In this document: positions 6,773-16,236 of the stretch, piece after piece
How positions within the stretch are numbered: position 1 is the first letter of the stretch
Layout: each line of letters starts with the position of its first letter
NCBI RefSeq assembly: GCF_014253075.1
Contig: NZ_JACLZJ010000008.1
Coordinates: 1 to 64,000, forward strand
Direction: 5' to 3'
From: Ochrobactrum sp. CM-21-5
Lineage (GTDB): Bacteria; Pseudomonadota; Alphaproteobacteria; Rhizobiales; Rhizobiaceae
DNA length: 64,000 bases
Translations under genes and position numbers: made by a program
Notes under the pieces: model-generated
Seen by the model: the letters and a program-made list of their open reading frames with translations, nothing else
Told to the model about the DNA's origin: nothing
Databases searched by the model: none

Positions 6773-7273
6773 ATGCTGTTATCCAGGAATCGGCTCGCGC
6801 GAAATCATGTTGTGGTTCGTGATGTGAAAGCAGCACGAGACATCTTGTCATTCGGTATTGGACATGGCCAACTGCTTGTAATGATTAGGTCGAACGATGA
6901 TGCCATGCGCCTATTCTCAGGTAAGCGCATTTTGGTTCTGGAGGATAGTTTTCTGCTTTCGGAAGAAGCAGAAACAAGACTGACGAACGCTGGCGCTATC
7001 GTGCTCGGCCCCGTCAGCACGGCCAGTCAGGCGCTGGATTATCTGGAAAGTGAAACGGTCGACGCTGTCGTTATGGATGTCGCTCTGGAACCGGAAGCTG
7101 TGCTTCCGCTCATCGCCGAATTGGAACACGGTGCCATACCCTTCATATTCGCCCTGTCGGACAATCCAAGACTCGACAGCCAGCGCTTTGCCGGATTTGT
7201 GCTGAGCGCTCGCAACAAGGACCTCTCCACGATAGCAGAAGCATTGTTCCTGCGCCGTAACGTGGAACAATAG
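6773..7273 (+). CDS. Single-domain response regulator (receiver protein)
   Basis: 166 residues from ATG 6773, which directly abuts the sigma stop and has GGAG within the sigma gene; ATGs at 6881 and 6905 would remove a non-conserved N-terminus. From the 6905 start the receiver begins GKRILVLEDSFLL with acidic residues Glu13/Asp14 and the phospho-acceptor Asp58 in VVMDVALEPE. The usual final Lys-Pro is not clear (FVLSARNKDLSTI). There is no output domain. The link to the sigma gene suggests a role in stress signalling, for example as a phosphate sink or partner-switch component. Confidence 0.75.
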   Translation: MLLSRNRLARNHVVVRDVKAARDILSFGIGHGQLLVMIRSNDDAMRLFSGKRILVLEDSFLLSEEAETRLTNAGAIVLGPVSTASQALDYLESETVDAVVMDVALEPEAVLPLIAELEHGAIPFIFALSDNPRLDSQRFAGFVLSARNKDLSTIAEALFLRRNVEQ

Positions 7274-7436
7274 CAGCACACAAATATCGATTGACCGTTG
7301 TTTCTCCTTCAAACGCTGAGGGCAATCATCACCGGCGGAGACAGCGGTCGTAGGTTCGTTTGCCGATCGTTCGCGCCACCACCTTGTCGCGGAAGTCCTG
7401 GAGACTATCCAAAACTCCTGGAGGTATTCGGCACGC

Positions 7437-7904
7437 TTACCCGATAGTGAAACGGTAGATTGTCTCACCGTCGACTTCCATATGCTCGACCATCTTTGCT
7501 TGCGAGGCCTCAATAGCGCTTGGCCAAAATCGCTTTGCCGGTTGGTTCAACGGCATAATGCTTAGTTCCCATATCCCTGCATGTCGCTGAAAAATGCTAT
7601 TTGCTGCTTCACGTCCAATCCCTGATTGCCTTGCATTTGGCGTGACATAGAACTCAGCGATCGCGAAATCTGTGCCTTTGCCCGACGGAGACCAGGTATT
7701 CACAAAAGCAAAGCCAACGATTTCGCTGCCCTGCCGAATGAGATACGGCCATCGGCGTTCATCAACATCCCAGTATGCGTCGAAGTATGGATAGGTGGCA
7801 TCGACATCGCCGTACAGACTGAGCTCTGACAGACAACTGTTAAGAAGGCTGTACAGCAGCGACTTCTCCTCAACTGGCGCCAGTTCTACACGCAAATCTA
7901 TCAT
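7437..7904 (-). CDS. GNAT family N-acetyltransferase
   Basis: 155 residues. It shows a GNAT layout: an N-terminal strand (MIDLRVELAPVEEK), the central strand GSEIVGFAFVNTW, FAIAEFYVTPNARQSGIG forming strands 4/5 and the acetyl-CoA pyrophosphate loop (RQSGIGREA, consensus Q/R-x-x-G-x-G/A), then the C-terminal NQPAKRFW helix. Cytosolic. It is monocistronic between the response regulator and IS debris. The substrate is not predictable. Confidence 0.8.
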   Translation of the reverse strand: MIDLRVELAPVEEKSLLYSLLNSCLSELSLYGDVDATYPYFDAYWDVDERRWPYLIRQGSEIVGFAFVNTWSPSGKGTDFAIAEFYVTPNARQSGIGREAANSIFQRHAGIWELSIMPLNQPAKRFWPSAIEASQAKMVEHMEVDGETIYRFTIG

Positions 7905-8112
7905 GCCTCTTCCTCCACGGATTCCGATACCTTGACCAGCATGATACTTTCACGCATGGCACAATGCCGACCTCTATCAGATACAGACCGCAACAGAGCC
8001 GTGAATTTTGCGTTCAATGGTCAAATGAGAAATCAAGTTGAAGGATTAAAATACAAAGCCAATATGTTTGCGGCGCAGAATGGTTAAATCGCTATCACAC
8101 GCTTGACTAGTC

Positions 8113-8632
8113 CTGTTGACAAAGTGGATTCCAAAATCAGCTAAAGCGTGATTCAAAACTGTCTTTTAGGAGGCAGTGATGGCACGCGGTGATCTCAGCG
8201 ATCAGGAATGGATTCTGATTGAGGACTTGTTGCCTGCTGAGCGGGGCCGAAAGTCTCGGCCTGCTTTGGATAACCGCCGTTACCTCAACGGTATGCTTCA
8301 TATTCTGCGAGTTGGCTGCCCCTGGCGCGACATGCATGAGCGCTACGGTAAATGGAATTCGGTTTATGTCTGATTTCGACGCTGGCCGGAACAGGGCGTA
8401 TGGGATGCGCTTTTGGAAACACTCGTCGAACTGGGCTTAACTGACGACTGGCAACAGCACCTGTGCGGACCATATCACAACGACTGCAAGAGATATTCCG
8501 ATGAGTGGTGTTCGGCAATTGATAACAGAACTCTCCAATTTTGAACTCGACATTCCATCAGTGCTCATTCAGCCTTTACCGGAAAAAACAGGTTCTCGCT
8601 AACCGGTCGGAATTTTTGCAACAAAGCCCGAC
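8113..8632 (+). mobile_element. Decayed insertion-sequence remnant
   Basis: The left side (GTTGACAAAGTGGATTCC) and the right side (GGAATTTTTGCAACAAAGCCC) are imperfectly related in inverted orientation. Between them lies the broken IS5-type transposase at 8179-8460 followed by about 170 bases with no recognisable gene. The right end resembles the sequence at 53598-53615, so the two loci may share an IS end. Confidence 0.5.
8179..8460 (+). pseudogene. IS5-family transposase N-terminus with an internal stop
   Basis: The start follows TTAGGAGGCAGTG. The reading MARGDLSDQEWILIEDLLP, then GCPWRDMHERYGKWNSVY, is the standard N-terminus of IS5-family (IS427-like) transposases. A TGA at 8371-8373 interrupts where the family has Arg before FRRW; the same frame then continues FRRWPEQGVWDALLETLVEL to about 8460 before homology ends. 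Nonsense mutation plus 3' deletion make this inactive. Confidence 0.85.
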
Positions 8633-8674
8633 TAACTGCATCGGCCGCATCGCCCCATATCTAGCATTGTAAGC

Positions 8675-9502
8675 TTATTCGTGCTTAGTGTCGGCATCCT
8701 CAAGCAATCCGACATCGCGACCGATGCGCGTGTATATTCCTGCGCCGATCATGCCTCCATCAATAGCAAGGTCTGTGCCGGTAATGAATGCGCTATCGGG
8801 CCCGAGGAGAAACATGACGGCACCGGCGATTTCTTCCGATGTCGCACCACGCCCAAGCGGCGTCATAGCCTTGTTGCCATCAAAAAATGCCGTTGCGCGG
8901 GCCGTATCAAAGCCACCATTGGCCTTGTTAATCATGGGGGTGTCAACCAGACCAGGGCATAAGGCATTTACACGGATGCCACGGCCGGCGAACTCGACCG
9001 CCGCCGCTTTGGTGAGCCCACGCAGCCCCCATTTGCTGGCTGTGTAGGCAGCGCTGAAATAACCGGTTAGACCCGCCGTCGAAGAGATATTCACGATCGA
9101 CGCACCATCAGCCATTTTAGGCGCAAGATGGTGAATTCCCAGAAATGCTGCATCGAGATTGATCCCGAGCAGCCTTCGCCATTCCTCGATCGAGGTTTCC
9201 GTCACAGTCTTGCGAAGGGTGATCCCGGCATTGTTGACAAGTCCGAACAGCGGCGCATCGAAATGGTTGACTGCGTCGAAAATCGCCGACCATGCCTCCT
9301 GCTGGGCAATATCGCAGGTGACGGCGATGAGATGATCAGCGTGTTCGCCGGTTACTGACCAGTCCGCGTCATGAGGCCCAAGCACATCTGCGACCACCAC
9401 CTTTGCGCCTGCCATAAGTAACCGCGATACTTCCGCAGCCCCCTGGCCCCGCGCCCCGCCGGTCACAACGAAGACTTTGTTGGTCCAGTAGTTGCTGCTC
9501 AT
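8675..9502 (-). CDS. SDR family NAD(P)-dependent oxidoreductase
   Basis: 275 residues. Classical SDR motifs: TGGARGQG (14-21) for cofactor, NNAG (90-93), Ser140/141 and YTASK with Tyr153 and Lys157. The C-terminus DLAIDGGMIGAG is typical of 3-oxoacyl-reductase/alcohol-dehydrogenase relatives. It lacks a basic residue in the Gly-rich loop, and an Asp follows strand 2 (VVVADV), favouring NAD. It is the last gene of a four-gene operon and overlaps the preceding SDR by four bases (ATGA). Confidence 0.88.
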   Translation of the reverse strand: MSSNYWTNKVFVVTGGARGQGAAEVSRLLMAGAKVVVADVLGPHDADWSVTGEHADHLIAVTCDIAQQEAWSAIFDAVNHFDAPLFGLVNNAGITLRKTVTETSIEEWRRLLGINLDAAFLGIHHLAPKMADGASIVNISSTAGLTGYFSAAYTASKWGLRGLTKAAAVEFAGRGIRVNALCPGLVDTPMINKANGGFDTARATAFFDGNKAMTPLGRGATSEEIAGAVMFLLGPDSAFITGTDLAIDGGMIGAGIYTRIGRDVGLLEDADTKHE

Positions 9503-10233
9503 GACTGGGTGATTCCTCCATCGACACGCATGACCTGTCCGGTCACATAGCTGGCTTCGCCCGAAGCCAGGTAGCTGACAGCATCAGCGATTTCCGAAGG
9601 GGTTCCCATGCGGCGCAACGGCGTCTTTTCCACATAGATCGCCTTCTGCTCGGGGTCGCCATGCATCCAGGCGCTCATGGGCGTCTCGATATATCCCGGC
9701 GCGATCGCGTTGACGCGGATATTCAGCGGTCCCCACTCGACGGCGAGGCAGACCGTCAGATGCGCGATCGCCGCTTTGGCCGACGCATAATGCGCACAGT
9801 TCGGGCGCCCCTTCAGGCCGGCATAACTCGACAGATTGATGATCGAACCGCCCCCACGATCCTTCATGATGCGCGCAGTGGCCTGCGATCCGAAAAAGGA
9901 AGCCGTCAGGTTGACGTCGATCGACTTTTGCCAGTCAGCGGGTGTAATGTCGAGCGCCGCCTGTCTTTCCAGAAATCCGGCATTATTCACCAGAACATCA
10001 ATACGCCCATGGGACCTGGCAATTTCCTGAATGACAGAGGTAAACTCGGACGTATCGGTAACATCGACGACGCGCTGTTCATATTGCCCAACATTTTCGA
10101 ATGTCTTACGATCAAGTGCATAAACTGTGGCGCTCTCAGCTGCGAATTTTGCGCAAACCGCGGCGCCGATACCTCCGCCGGCACCGGTCACGATAACGAC
10201 CTTGCCAGCATGTCTTTCGGCAACTGTACTCAT
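9499..10233 (-). CDS. SDR family NAD(P)-dependent oxidoreductase
   Basis: 244 residues from the ATG at 10233 (MSTVAERH); longer starts would enter the MFS intergenic space. It has TGAGGGIG (16-23), NNAG (83-86), Ser135/136, and Tyr149/Lys153 (HYASAK). The end VTGQVMRVDGGITQS is the usual SDR C-terminus. Asp41 after strand 2 suggests NAD. It is coupled to the second SDR by ATGA. Two consecutive dehydrogenases plus a hydrolase and transporter suggest stepwise oxidation of an imported ester- or lactone-like compound (inference). Confidence 0.88.
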   Translation of the reverse strand: MSTVAERHAGKVVIVTGAGGGIGAAVCAKFAAESATVYALDRKTFENVGQYEQRVVDVTDTSEFTSVIQEIARSHGRIDVLVNNAGFLERQAALDITPADWQKSIDVNLTASFFGSQATARIMKDRGGGSIINLSSYAGLKGRPNCAHYASAKAAIAHLTVCLAVEWGPLNIRVNAIAPGYIETPMSAWMHGDPEQKAIYVEKTPLRRMGTPSEIADAVSYLASGEASYVTGQVMRVDGGITQS

Positions 10234-10285
10234 ACCTTCATTCCTTGAAGTTAGCGGGGCGCCACATGTCGGCGCCCCTTCATTT

Positions 10286-11605
10286 TTACGAATTGCTGCG
10301 GATTTCATTGAGCGGGACGCCACGCGTCTCGCGGATCATGATGGCTGCGATAATGGCTAGCAGGCCGAGAACCATGATGTAGACGGAAAACACCCAGGAC
10401 AGACCTATCGAGGTCAGCCAGGTATTCAGATAGGGAGCCGTGCCACCGAAAATCGCGACGGAGAAAGAGGACAGGAAACCGACACCCAGCGCGCGCTGCT
10501 GCGTCGGGATCTGCTCTGCGATCAATGTCGGATAGATCGATGCAATGATCCCCCAGACCGCCAGACCGATGCCCTGCGACACGAACAGCGTCCACGGCTC
10601 GCTTGTCAGCGCTGCGGCCACGGGAAACGGCACGATCACGAGAAGAAGGCCATAAGCAAAGACCATGGGCTTGCGACCGAACCTGTCGGCCAGATGACCG
10701 AACAGCGGCAGAAGGCAAAGCACGACCAACTGGGCGAGCAGGCTGGCGATGAATGCGGACTGGGCGTTCATGCCATGTGCGGAGATCGCAAAGCTTGGTG
10801 CGAATGCCACCCAGGTATAATAGGCAACATTCGAGCCAGCGGAAAAGAAGACGACTTTCAGAAACACCTGGAGTTTTTCCTGGCTCGTCATCGGGGCGGG
10901 TGGTTTGGTGGAGGTTTCATCTGCGTTGAAAACCGGGGATTCATGGGCCGCACGGCGCATGTAGAGGGCGAAGAATCCCAGAATGCCGCCGAAGGCAAAG
11001 CCGATGCGCCAACCATAATCCATCATATTCTCCGGCGAGAAAACGGAGGTCAGGACGATGCCGAGCAAGGTTGCGCACATCACGCCGATGGTGACGCTGA
11101 CAAAGATACTGCTTGCCCACAGACCGCGATGTTTCGGCGGTGCGATTTCGGCGACATAGGCATAGGAAACGCCGGATTCCCCTCCATGGGCAAGGCCCTG
11201 AAGCAGGCGCGCGATCAGGAGAAGAACCGAGGCCCATATGCCGATGGACGAATAGCTTGGTATCATAGCCATCATCAGGCTGGCCGCCGCCATGGTCGAC
11301 ATGGTAATGATCAGCGTGTTCTTGCGACCGATCTTGTCGCCAAAACGCCCGAAGATGATGCCGCCGATCGGTCTTGCCACGAACCCGACGGCAAAGACGG
11401 CAAGCGTGGAAAGCAGCGCGGATGTGGGGTGGCTCTTCTCGAAGAAATTGGCGGCGAGATAAACCGCGAATGTTCCGTAAAGAGTCCAGTCGAACCATTC
11501 GAGCATATTGCCGACAACCGCTGCGCGAAGTGACTGAATGGATTTGGAGCGTGTTTGCGCGCCAGAAGACGCGGACCCGCCATGTGTGATGGAATCTGCC
11601 GACAT
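10286..11605 (-). CDS. MFS transporter, metabolite:H+ symporter (MHS) type
   Basis: 439 residues from the ATG at 11605, which has GGGAGGAACTC before it. Twelve hydrophobic helices are visible. Family marks: RAAVVGNMLEWFDWTLYG in helix 1, GFVARPIGGIIFGRFGDKIGRK between helices 2 and 3, RLLQGLAHGGE, and HLADRFGRKP between helices 8 and 9. These define the KgtP/ProP/ShiA-like MHS family, which imports organic acids or aromatic acids with protons. It lies second in the operon behind the hydrolase. Confidence 0.9.
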   Translation of the reverse strand: MSADSITHGGSASSGAQTRSKSIQSLRAAVVGNMLEWFDWTLYGTFAVYLAANFFEKSHPTSALLSTLAVFAVGFVARPIGGIIFGRFGDKIGRKNTLIITMSTMAAASLMMAMIPSYSSIGIWASVLLLIARLLQGLAHGGESGVSYAYVAEIAPPKHRGLWASSIFVSVTIGVMCATLLGIVLTSVFSPENMMDYGWRIGFAFGGILGFFALYMRRAAHESPVFNADETSTKPPAPMTSQEKLQVFLKVVFFSAGSNVAYYTWVAFAPSFAISAHGMNAQSAFIASLLAQLVVLCLLPLFGHLADRFGRKPMVFAYGLLLVIVPFPVAAALTSEPWTLFVSQGIGLAVWGIIASIYPTLIAEQIPTQQRALGVGFLSSFSVAIFGGTAPYLNTWLTSIGLSWVFSVYIMVLGLLAIIAAIMIRETRGVPLNEIRSNS

Positions 11606-11633
11606 GAGTTCCTCCCTGATGTGGCTGTGTTTT

Positions 11634-12527
11634 TTAGAGATGTTCAGAGAACCATCGCGCTGCTGCCGTGCTTGTTTCATCGAAATGTTCCTGGTAGGCG
11701 GTATAATGTCCGCCATTTAGCAGCAGCAGTTGTTTCGGCTCCCTCGCCTGCGTGAAAGCGTCGAGCTGCATGTCGGTCGGCGTCTGCTGGTCATCGCGGG
11801 CCACGATCATCAGCAATGCAGCAGGTCCGATCCTGGGAACCCAGAGACCCGGCTCATAGGCACGTGCAAGCTCCAGCGAGCGGATGGTGACCTCGTTGCG
11901 CCATTCGGGGCAGATTTTCCCTTGACCATTCATGTAGTTGAACGAATCTGGCCCTGGGTAGGCAATGTCGGCGGCATCATCCATTCCGACCTCACGCATG
12001 GTTCCTGGCGGCTGTCCGTTAAGCCGGTCGAGACGGTCCTTGGCAAAAACGGAATGTAGTTTCCTCAGGTTTTGCGGTGATGTCTTCCTTAAGCCGCTGA
12101 GATACCCGCTGATCGTCGGAACCTGACTGACAACGCATCTGACGCGATGATCGGTCGCGGCGACGACCAGGACGTGGCCGCCGCCATAGCTCGTTCCCCA
12201 TATGCCGATCCGCTCAGCATCCACTTCCGAACGACTGCCAAGATAGGTGATGGCCGTGCGAAAATCTTCCTGCTGCCATGCCGGATCGATTTCCTGCCTC
12301 GGCATGCCATCGCTCTTTCCCAAGCGCCGATAATCGAACGTCAGGCATACGATACCTTCTGCCACAATCCTTCGGGCGTAGTCTTCGAGATCACCACCTG
12401 CGACCATCCCCCATCCGTGGCCGAGCACCACCCCTGGGAATGGATGTTCCCCGGGCGGAATGTAGATCGTGCCACGCAGCACATCCTCTCCCGCTCGAAA
12501 TTCGACAGGCTCTGCTGAAATTGCCAT
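11634..12527 (-). CDS. Alpha/beta hydrolase (dienelactone-/acetyl-xylan-esterase-like)
   Basis: 297 residues from the ATG at 12527 (AGGGGC upstream; an ATG at 12545 is also possible). Visible are the oxyanion region VVLGHGWGMV, nucleophile elbow GTSYGG with Ser113, acid in VARDDQQTP and His in NGGHYTAY. No signal peptide. It is the first gene of the operon and divergent from the LysR gene, so its promoter shares the palindrome at 12623. Likely opens an ester or lactone; substrate unknown. Confidence 0.82.
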   Translation of the reverse strand: MAISAEPVEFRAGEDVLRGTIYIPPGEHPFPGVVLGHGWGMVAGGDLEDYARRIVAEGIVCLTFDYRRLGKSDGMPRQEIDPAWQQEDFRTAITYLGSRSEVDAERIGIWGTSYGGGHVLVVAATDHRVRCVVSQVPTISGYLSGLRKTSPQNLRKLHSVFAKDRLDRLNGQPPGTMREVGMDDAADIAYPGPDSFNYMNGQGKICPEWRNEVTIRSLELARAYEPGLWVPRIGPAALLMIVARDDQQTPTDMQLDAFTQAREPKQLLLLNGGHYTAYQEHFDETSTAAARWFSEHL

Positions 12528-12622
12528 GTAGGCGCCCCTCCGCATGTTTTACCGCCAATCGACGACGACTTCAGTTTTTCCGATTAATAGGGCTTGATCA
12601 ACGCCCGTTTCGCGCGTTATCA

Positions 12623-12637
12623 ATCGGTATTACCGAT
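12623..12637. promoter_or_regulatory. Perfect 15-base palindrome, candidate LysR operator
   Basis: ATCGGTA-T-TACCGAT reads identically on both strands and contains the T-N11-A core of LysR-type sites (TCGGTATTACCGA). It lies in the 120-base divergent space, close to the LysR start. Confidence 0.6.
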
Positions 12638-12647
12638 GGATTTATCT

Positions 12648-13562
12648 ATGGATATGAAAAAACTGGAATGTTTTATTGCCGTTGCCGGACACCTGCATTT
12701 CGGGCGTGCTGCCGAAATGTTGGGCATAAAACAATCTGTCGTGTCCGAAGCGGTCCAGAATTTGGAACGTTCGGTGGGAGGGCGCCTATTTGATCGAACC
12801 AGCCGCCGGGTCAGTTTGACACCGCTGGGTGAAGCACTATTACGTGATGTCAGCCCGGCAATCGATTCCGTGAAAGCCGCGATGAGAGATGCAAGACGTC
12901 GTGCTCAGGGACATCAAGCAGAAATCACAGTGGGATATCTTGGTGGCGGTTTCTATGAAATGACAGCATCGGTCATTGCAGAATATCGCCGCATACGGCC
13001 CGATATAACACTTCGTTTCGTTGAACTCAGCTATCTAAATCAAGGATCGGCAGTATTAGAGGGTAAAGTCGATGTTGCACTAGCACGCTTGCCTTTGGCT
13101 TCACACAGCCTGTCCTGTGGCTCCGTGTTATTTCAGGATGCTCGTATGCTAGTCGTACCATCAGGTCACCGCTTGCTTGCATACGACCTCGTCGATCCCG
13201 AAGAATTACGCTTCGAACGCATGGCCCGGCTTCCAAGAGGAACGGCGTCCGAGGAATGGTGTAACTATCATTTTCCTTGGAGCACTCCTGCCGGTCATCC
13301 GATTGCCGATGGTCCCGAAATTTCCACGGTTCGGGAAGGCCTTGTAGCCGTAACCGCTGGCCAATGCGTTATGACTCTAACTTCTCGCGCACGACAATAT
13401 TTTTCACATCCCGGCGCGGAATTCATTGAAATCGATCTCGCGCCTATACGTAGTGCCCTCACTTGGCGAACCTTTGATCATCGTTCCAGCATACGCGATC
13501 TTGAACTTGCAGCGAGAGCTGTAGCTGCCAGACTGGGGACCCTCGTCACAAGCCCGCCGTGA
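12648..13562 (+). CDS. LysR-family transcriptional regulator
   Basis: 304 residues from the ATG at 12648; 12636 and 12654 are alternatives and no ribosome site clearly decides. The N-terminal winged helix-turn-helix is plain (FIAVAGHLHFGRAAEMLGIKQSVVSEAVQNLERSVGGRLFDR), followed by a periplasmic-binding-protein-like effector domain (EITVGYLGGGFYE to the C-terminus). It is divergent from the hydrolase-MFS-SDR-SDR operon with a palindromic site between, so it probably activates that operon in response to the imported compound. Confidence 0.9.
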   Translation: MDMKKLECFIAVAGHLHFGRAAEMLGIKQSVVSEAVQNLERSVGGRLFDRTSRRVSLTPLGEALLRDVSPAIDSVKAAMRDARRRAQGHQAEITVGYLGGGFYEMTASVIAEYRRIRPDITLRFVELSYLNQGSAVLEGKVDVALARLPLASHSLSCGSVLFQDARMLVVPSGHRLLAYDLVDPEELRFERMARLPRGTASEEWCNYHFPWSTPAGHPIADGPEISTVREGLVAVTAGQCVMTLTSRARQYFSHPGAEFIEIDLAPIRSALTWRTFDHRSSIRDLELAARAVAARLGTLVTSPP

Positions 13563-14586
13563 TAAGAAATGGTGCGCACCAAAAGCGATGGGCATCATGG
13601 CTATACATGCGGCCCAATGATGCACATCCGGAGCGATCGGATTGCCTATAGCCAGATCACTACCCCACCATACCGGAATCTGCCGTCTGCAACCGGGCAG
13701 AATCGAATGCCTGGCACGTTTGCCGAGCTTGATGTACGGCGCGATTGCTCGCATCCTGTCTTCGTATGAAGACATGAACTACCTCATTGATAGTTCAAGC
13801 TTTCGTCCGCCCCCCAGTTTGGGCAGATATTTTCATTGAGAATTGGCTCTGACTCAGATTTGCTGCTGTTGCGAGTCACATTTGTTGTTGATTCACCGGA
13901 AGATCAGCCTTAACCGATCTGACCGCTGTCGGGTCGCCCCTGCCTGCGCCGGATCTGGCCGTGGCTATCAAGGACGCACCGGTCGTCCTTCTCGATCATC
14001 AGTCACGAATTACTGCGAAAGCGGCCAAAGCCGGCATCGCGCTTCGGCTTTCCAGCCACACGTATGGGGGTATGGTCCGGCGCCTCGATAGACTCGCTGC
14101 CCGTGGAAACAACGGGTTCGTTTCAGGCTTGGTATGGATGTCGATGGCATGCATCTCTATATGAGCAACGGCACGGCTCTTTGGCCCGGATTTGCGCTCC
14201 GTGTCGGCCGTTCTTCGGAGCTGACGGTATTCACTCTTCGTAGGTCGGCAACTAATTAGAGCGTTCGCCATCCGTCGCGACCGGATGCTACGTACGCCAC
14301 GGTTCTCAGTGCAAATCAACAACGGAAATTCGTCAAGCTCGCCGACATCCCCCCTCGCCCGAATCCTCCCCCGCCCGTCATCTCGCGCAGGCCGAGTTCT
14401 AAGACGATCCGCTGCGCCGCCTGCGGCGCCATTTCCGGCGTTTTTGCCACCATCCCGGTCGACACCGGCTTTCGCGCTGCTCTTGTTCCAACCCGAACTA
14501 TCCAGATATGAAATGAGGACGCGGCGCCCGCCTTCGGCATTGCTTAGACCGGTGCATCACTGACCAAAGTTTCTATATATTTTTGG
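13563..14586. other. Gene-free, degraded region between two cassettes
   Basis: About 1 kb with no convincing intact gene. It holds an IS3 OrfA scrap at 13698-13775. Open frames around 13960-14160 (plus) and 14316-14540 (minus) have protein-like composition but no family I recognise. The sequence reads as accumulated insertion debris. Confidence 0.6.
13698..13775 (-). pseudogene. IS3-family OrfA N-terminal scrap
   Basis: MSSYEDRMRAIAPYIKLGKR strongly resembles the first residues of OrfA of a group of IS3 elements (a helix-turn-helix protein). After about 26 residues the similarity ends and the remaining frame is antisense to unrelated sequence. Too short to be functional. Confidence 0.55.
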
Positions 14587-14775
14587 TCAGCGCGAGAACC
14601 GAGATGCCTGATCCAATAGCCTGATACGAAGTGAAGCGAGTTGGACAGATGCGAGGAAATTGTTTTCGCGTTTATCATATCGGGTTGCGATGGCACGGAA
14701 ATCTTTGAGTTTATTGAAGAACCTTTCGACGGCATTGCGCTGTTTATAAAGCCACGGGCTGAAAGCGGGGGACAT
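14587..14775 (-). pseudogene. IS5-family transposase C-terminal fragment
   Basis: The minus-strand reading PAFSPWLYKQRNAVERFFNKLKDFRAIATRYDKRENNFLASVQLASLRI is the conserved end of IS5/IS427 transposases (YREK-like region with the catalytic Glu in VERFF). The 5' part is missing or frameshifted. It abuts the 3' end of the MFS gene. Confidence 0.85.
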
Positions 14776-14819
14776 TCACGCGGTTTGGCATCGGGCGGAT
14801 GCAACCCCCCGTTGCGCGA

Positions 14820-16157
14820 TCAACGTATATGCACGCTGCTGGCTTCGGGCTCGGGCATACGGCGGCTCAGATTGGAGCGAGCGTCAAGCTCGCGGGCCTT
14901 GTCGACCCACAGAACTGAAACAAGCGTGATGAGACAGTAAAGCGCGGTAATTATAGCTACGGGCCACACAGAACCATACCAACCGACGAGCGCCGTCGCG
15001 ACCAATGGTAGAGGGCCAACGAATATGGCGCCGGTGACCTCGCGTGCAAAGGCGATCGCGCTATAGCGCACTTCGGTTGGAAAGATGTCGCAATAAAAGG
15101 CAGGTTGAACGCCAAAGGACGATCGGGCACCGATCGCATGGCCGATGATGATCAGCACCACTGCCGTCCATGGTGTGCCCGCGCCAAGCAGTTGGAAATA
15201 AACCAGCGAATAGATAGCTGCTGCAGCTGATCCTATTGCCATGATAGGAACGCGTCCGAAACGGTCTGACAACGCACCAAAAACGACGCACATGACGGCA
15301 CCGAAGGCACTTGAAAGCATCACGCCGGTCAGAATGATTTCTCTTGAGAAGCCGAGTTTCGACGTTGCATAGGCAAGAGTGAATGTTTGAAACACGTAGG
15401 ACAGGTTGGGAGCAAGGTTCGCACCCATTGCCGCAAGCATGGTTCTTGGGTGGTTGCGAAGCACTTCCAGCACCGGCAGTTTCATGTCACGACGCTCTTC
15501 CTTAACCTGAACGAATTCAGGCGATTCCGGAACTTTGCGACGGATATAAACGCCGAGAAACAGCACCAGACCACTTAGCAAGAACGGAATGCGCCAGCCC
15601 CAACTCATGAATGCTTCTTCCGGCAACAGTGTAAAGAGTGCAAATACCCCGGCAGCCAAAATTGTCGCTACATCGACCGCAGCAGCAGGAAGGCTGGCAA
15701 AGAGGCCTCGCCTGTCTCCAGCGATTTCACCGGCCATAACGACGGCACCGGCATATTCCGCACCAGCGCCTAAACCTTGAACGACGCGCAGAAGAAGAAG
15801 ACAGATCGGTGCCCATACGCCAATCGATGCATAGGTCGGCAGAAGACCGATTAATGTCGTGCTGATACCCATCATTAAAAGAGTTAGCATCAATACCGGC
15901 TTTCGCCCGATACGATCTCCCATCCAGCCAAAGATGATTCCGCCAAGCGGTCGCACCAAGAAACCCACAGTATAGGTGGCAAATGATGCGATGATGCCTG
16001 TGGTGGGATCAAACTGCGGAAAGAACAGATGATTAAATATCAATGCAGCCGCTGTAGCATAAAGAATGAAATCATACCATTCTACAACTGTACCAATTGT
16101 GCTTGCGAATATGGTATTGGCAAGCGCCTTCGACTTGCCCTGCGAACTCGTAGTCAC
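14820..16157 (-). CDS. MFS transporter, metabolite:H+ symporter (MHS) type
   Basis: 445 residues from the GTG at 16157, chosen because GGAGG lies seven bases before it; an ATG at 16172 has no ribosome site. Family marks are ASTIGTVVEWYDFILYATAAAL in helix 1, FLVRPLGGIIFGWMGDRIGRK, RVVQGLGAGAEYAGA and GALSDRFGRVP. It is the last gene of an operon with CoA-transferase, binding-protein-like protein and enoyl-CoA hydratase, so it probably imports the carboxylate that these enzymes activate and hydrate (inference). A dead IS5 element directly follows. Confidence 0.88.
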   Translation of the reverse strand: MTTSSQGKSKALANTIFASTIGTVVEWYDFILYATAAALIFNHLFFPQFDPTTGIIASFATYTVGFLVRPLGGIIFGWMGDRIGRKPVLMLTLLMMGISTTLIGLLPTYASIGVWAPICLLLLRVVQGLGAGAEYAGAVVMAGEIAGDRRGLFASLPAAAVDVATILAAGVFALFTLLPEEAFMSWGWRIPFLLSGLVLFLGVYIRRKVPESPEFVQVKEERRDMKLPVLEVLRNHPRTMLAAMGANLAPNLSYVFQTFTLAYATSKLGFSREIILTGVMLSSAFGAVMCVVFGALSDRFGRVPIMAIGSAAAAIYSLVYFQLLGAGTPWTAVVLIIIGHAIGARSSFGVQPAFYCDIFPTEVRYSAIAFAREVTGAIFVGPLPLVATALVGWYGSVWPVAIITALYCLITLVSVLWVDKARELDARSNLSRRMPEPEASSVHIR

Positions 16158-16236
16158 GATCTTTCCTCCCATAAATCGGCAATTGCGACCGCTGAAAGAT
16201 TCAGACTTTCCGATCGGCTTACTTTGCGAAAATCTT

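Noticed and set aside
9661-10248. 195-codon plus-strand frame over the second SDR
   Set aside because: Shadow frame of a gene with an intact SDR active site.
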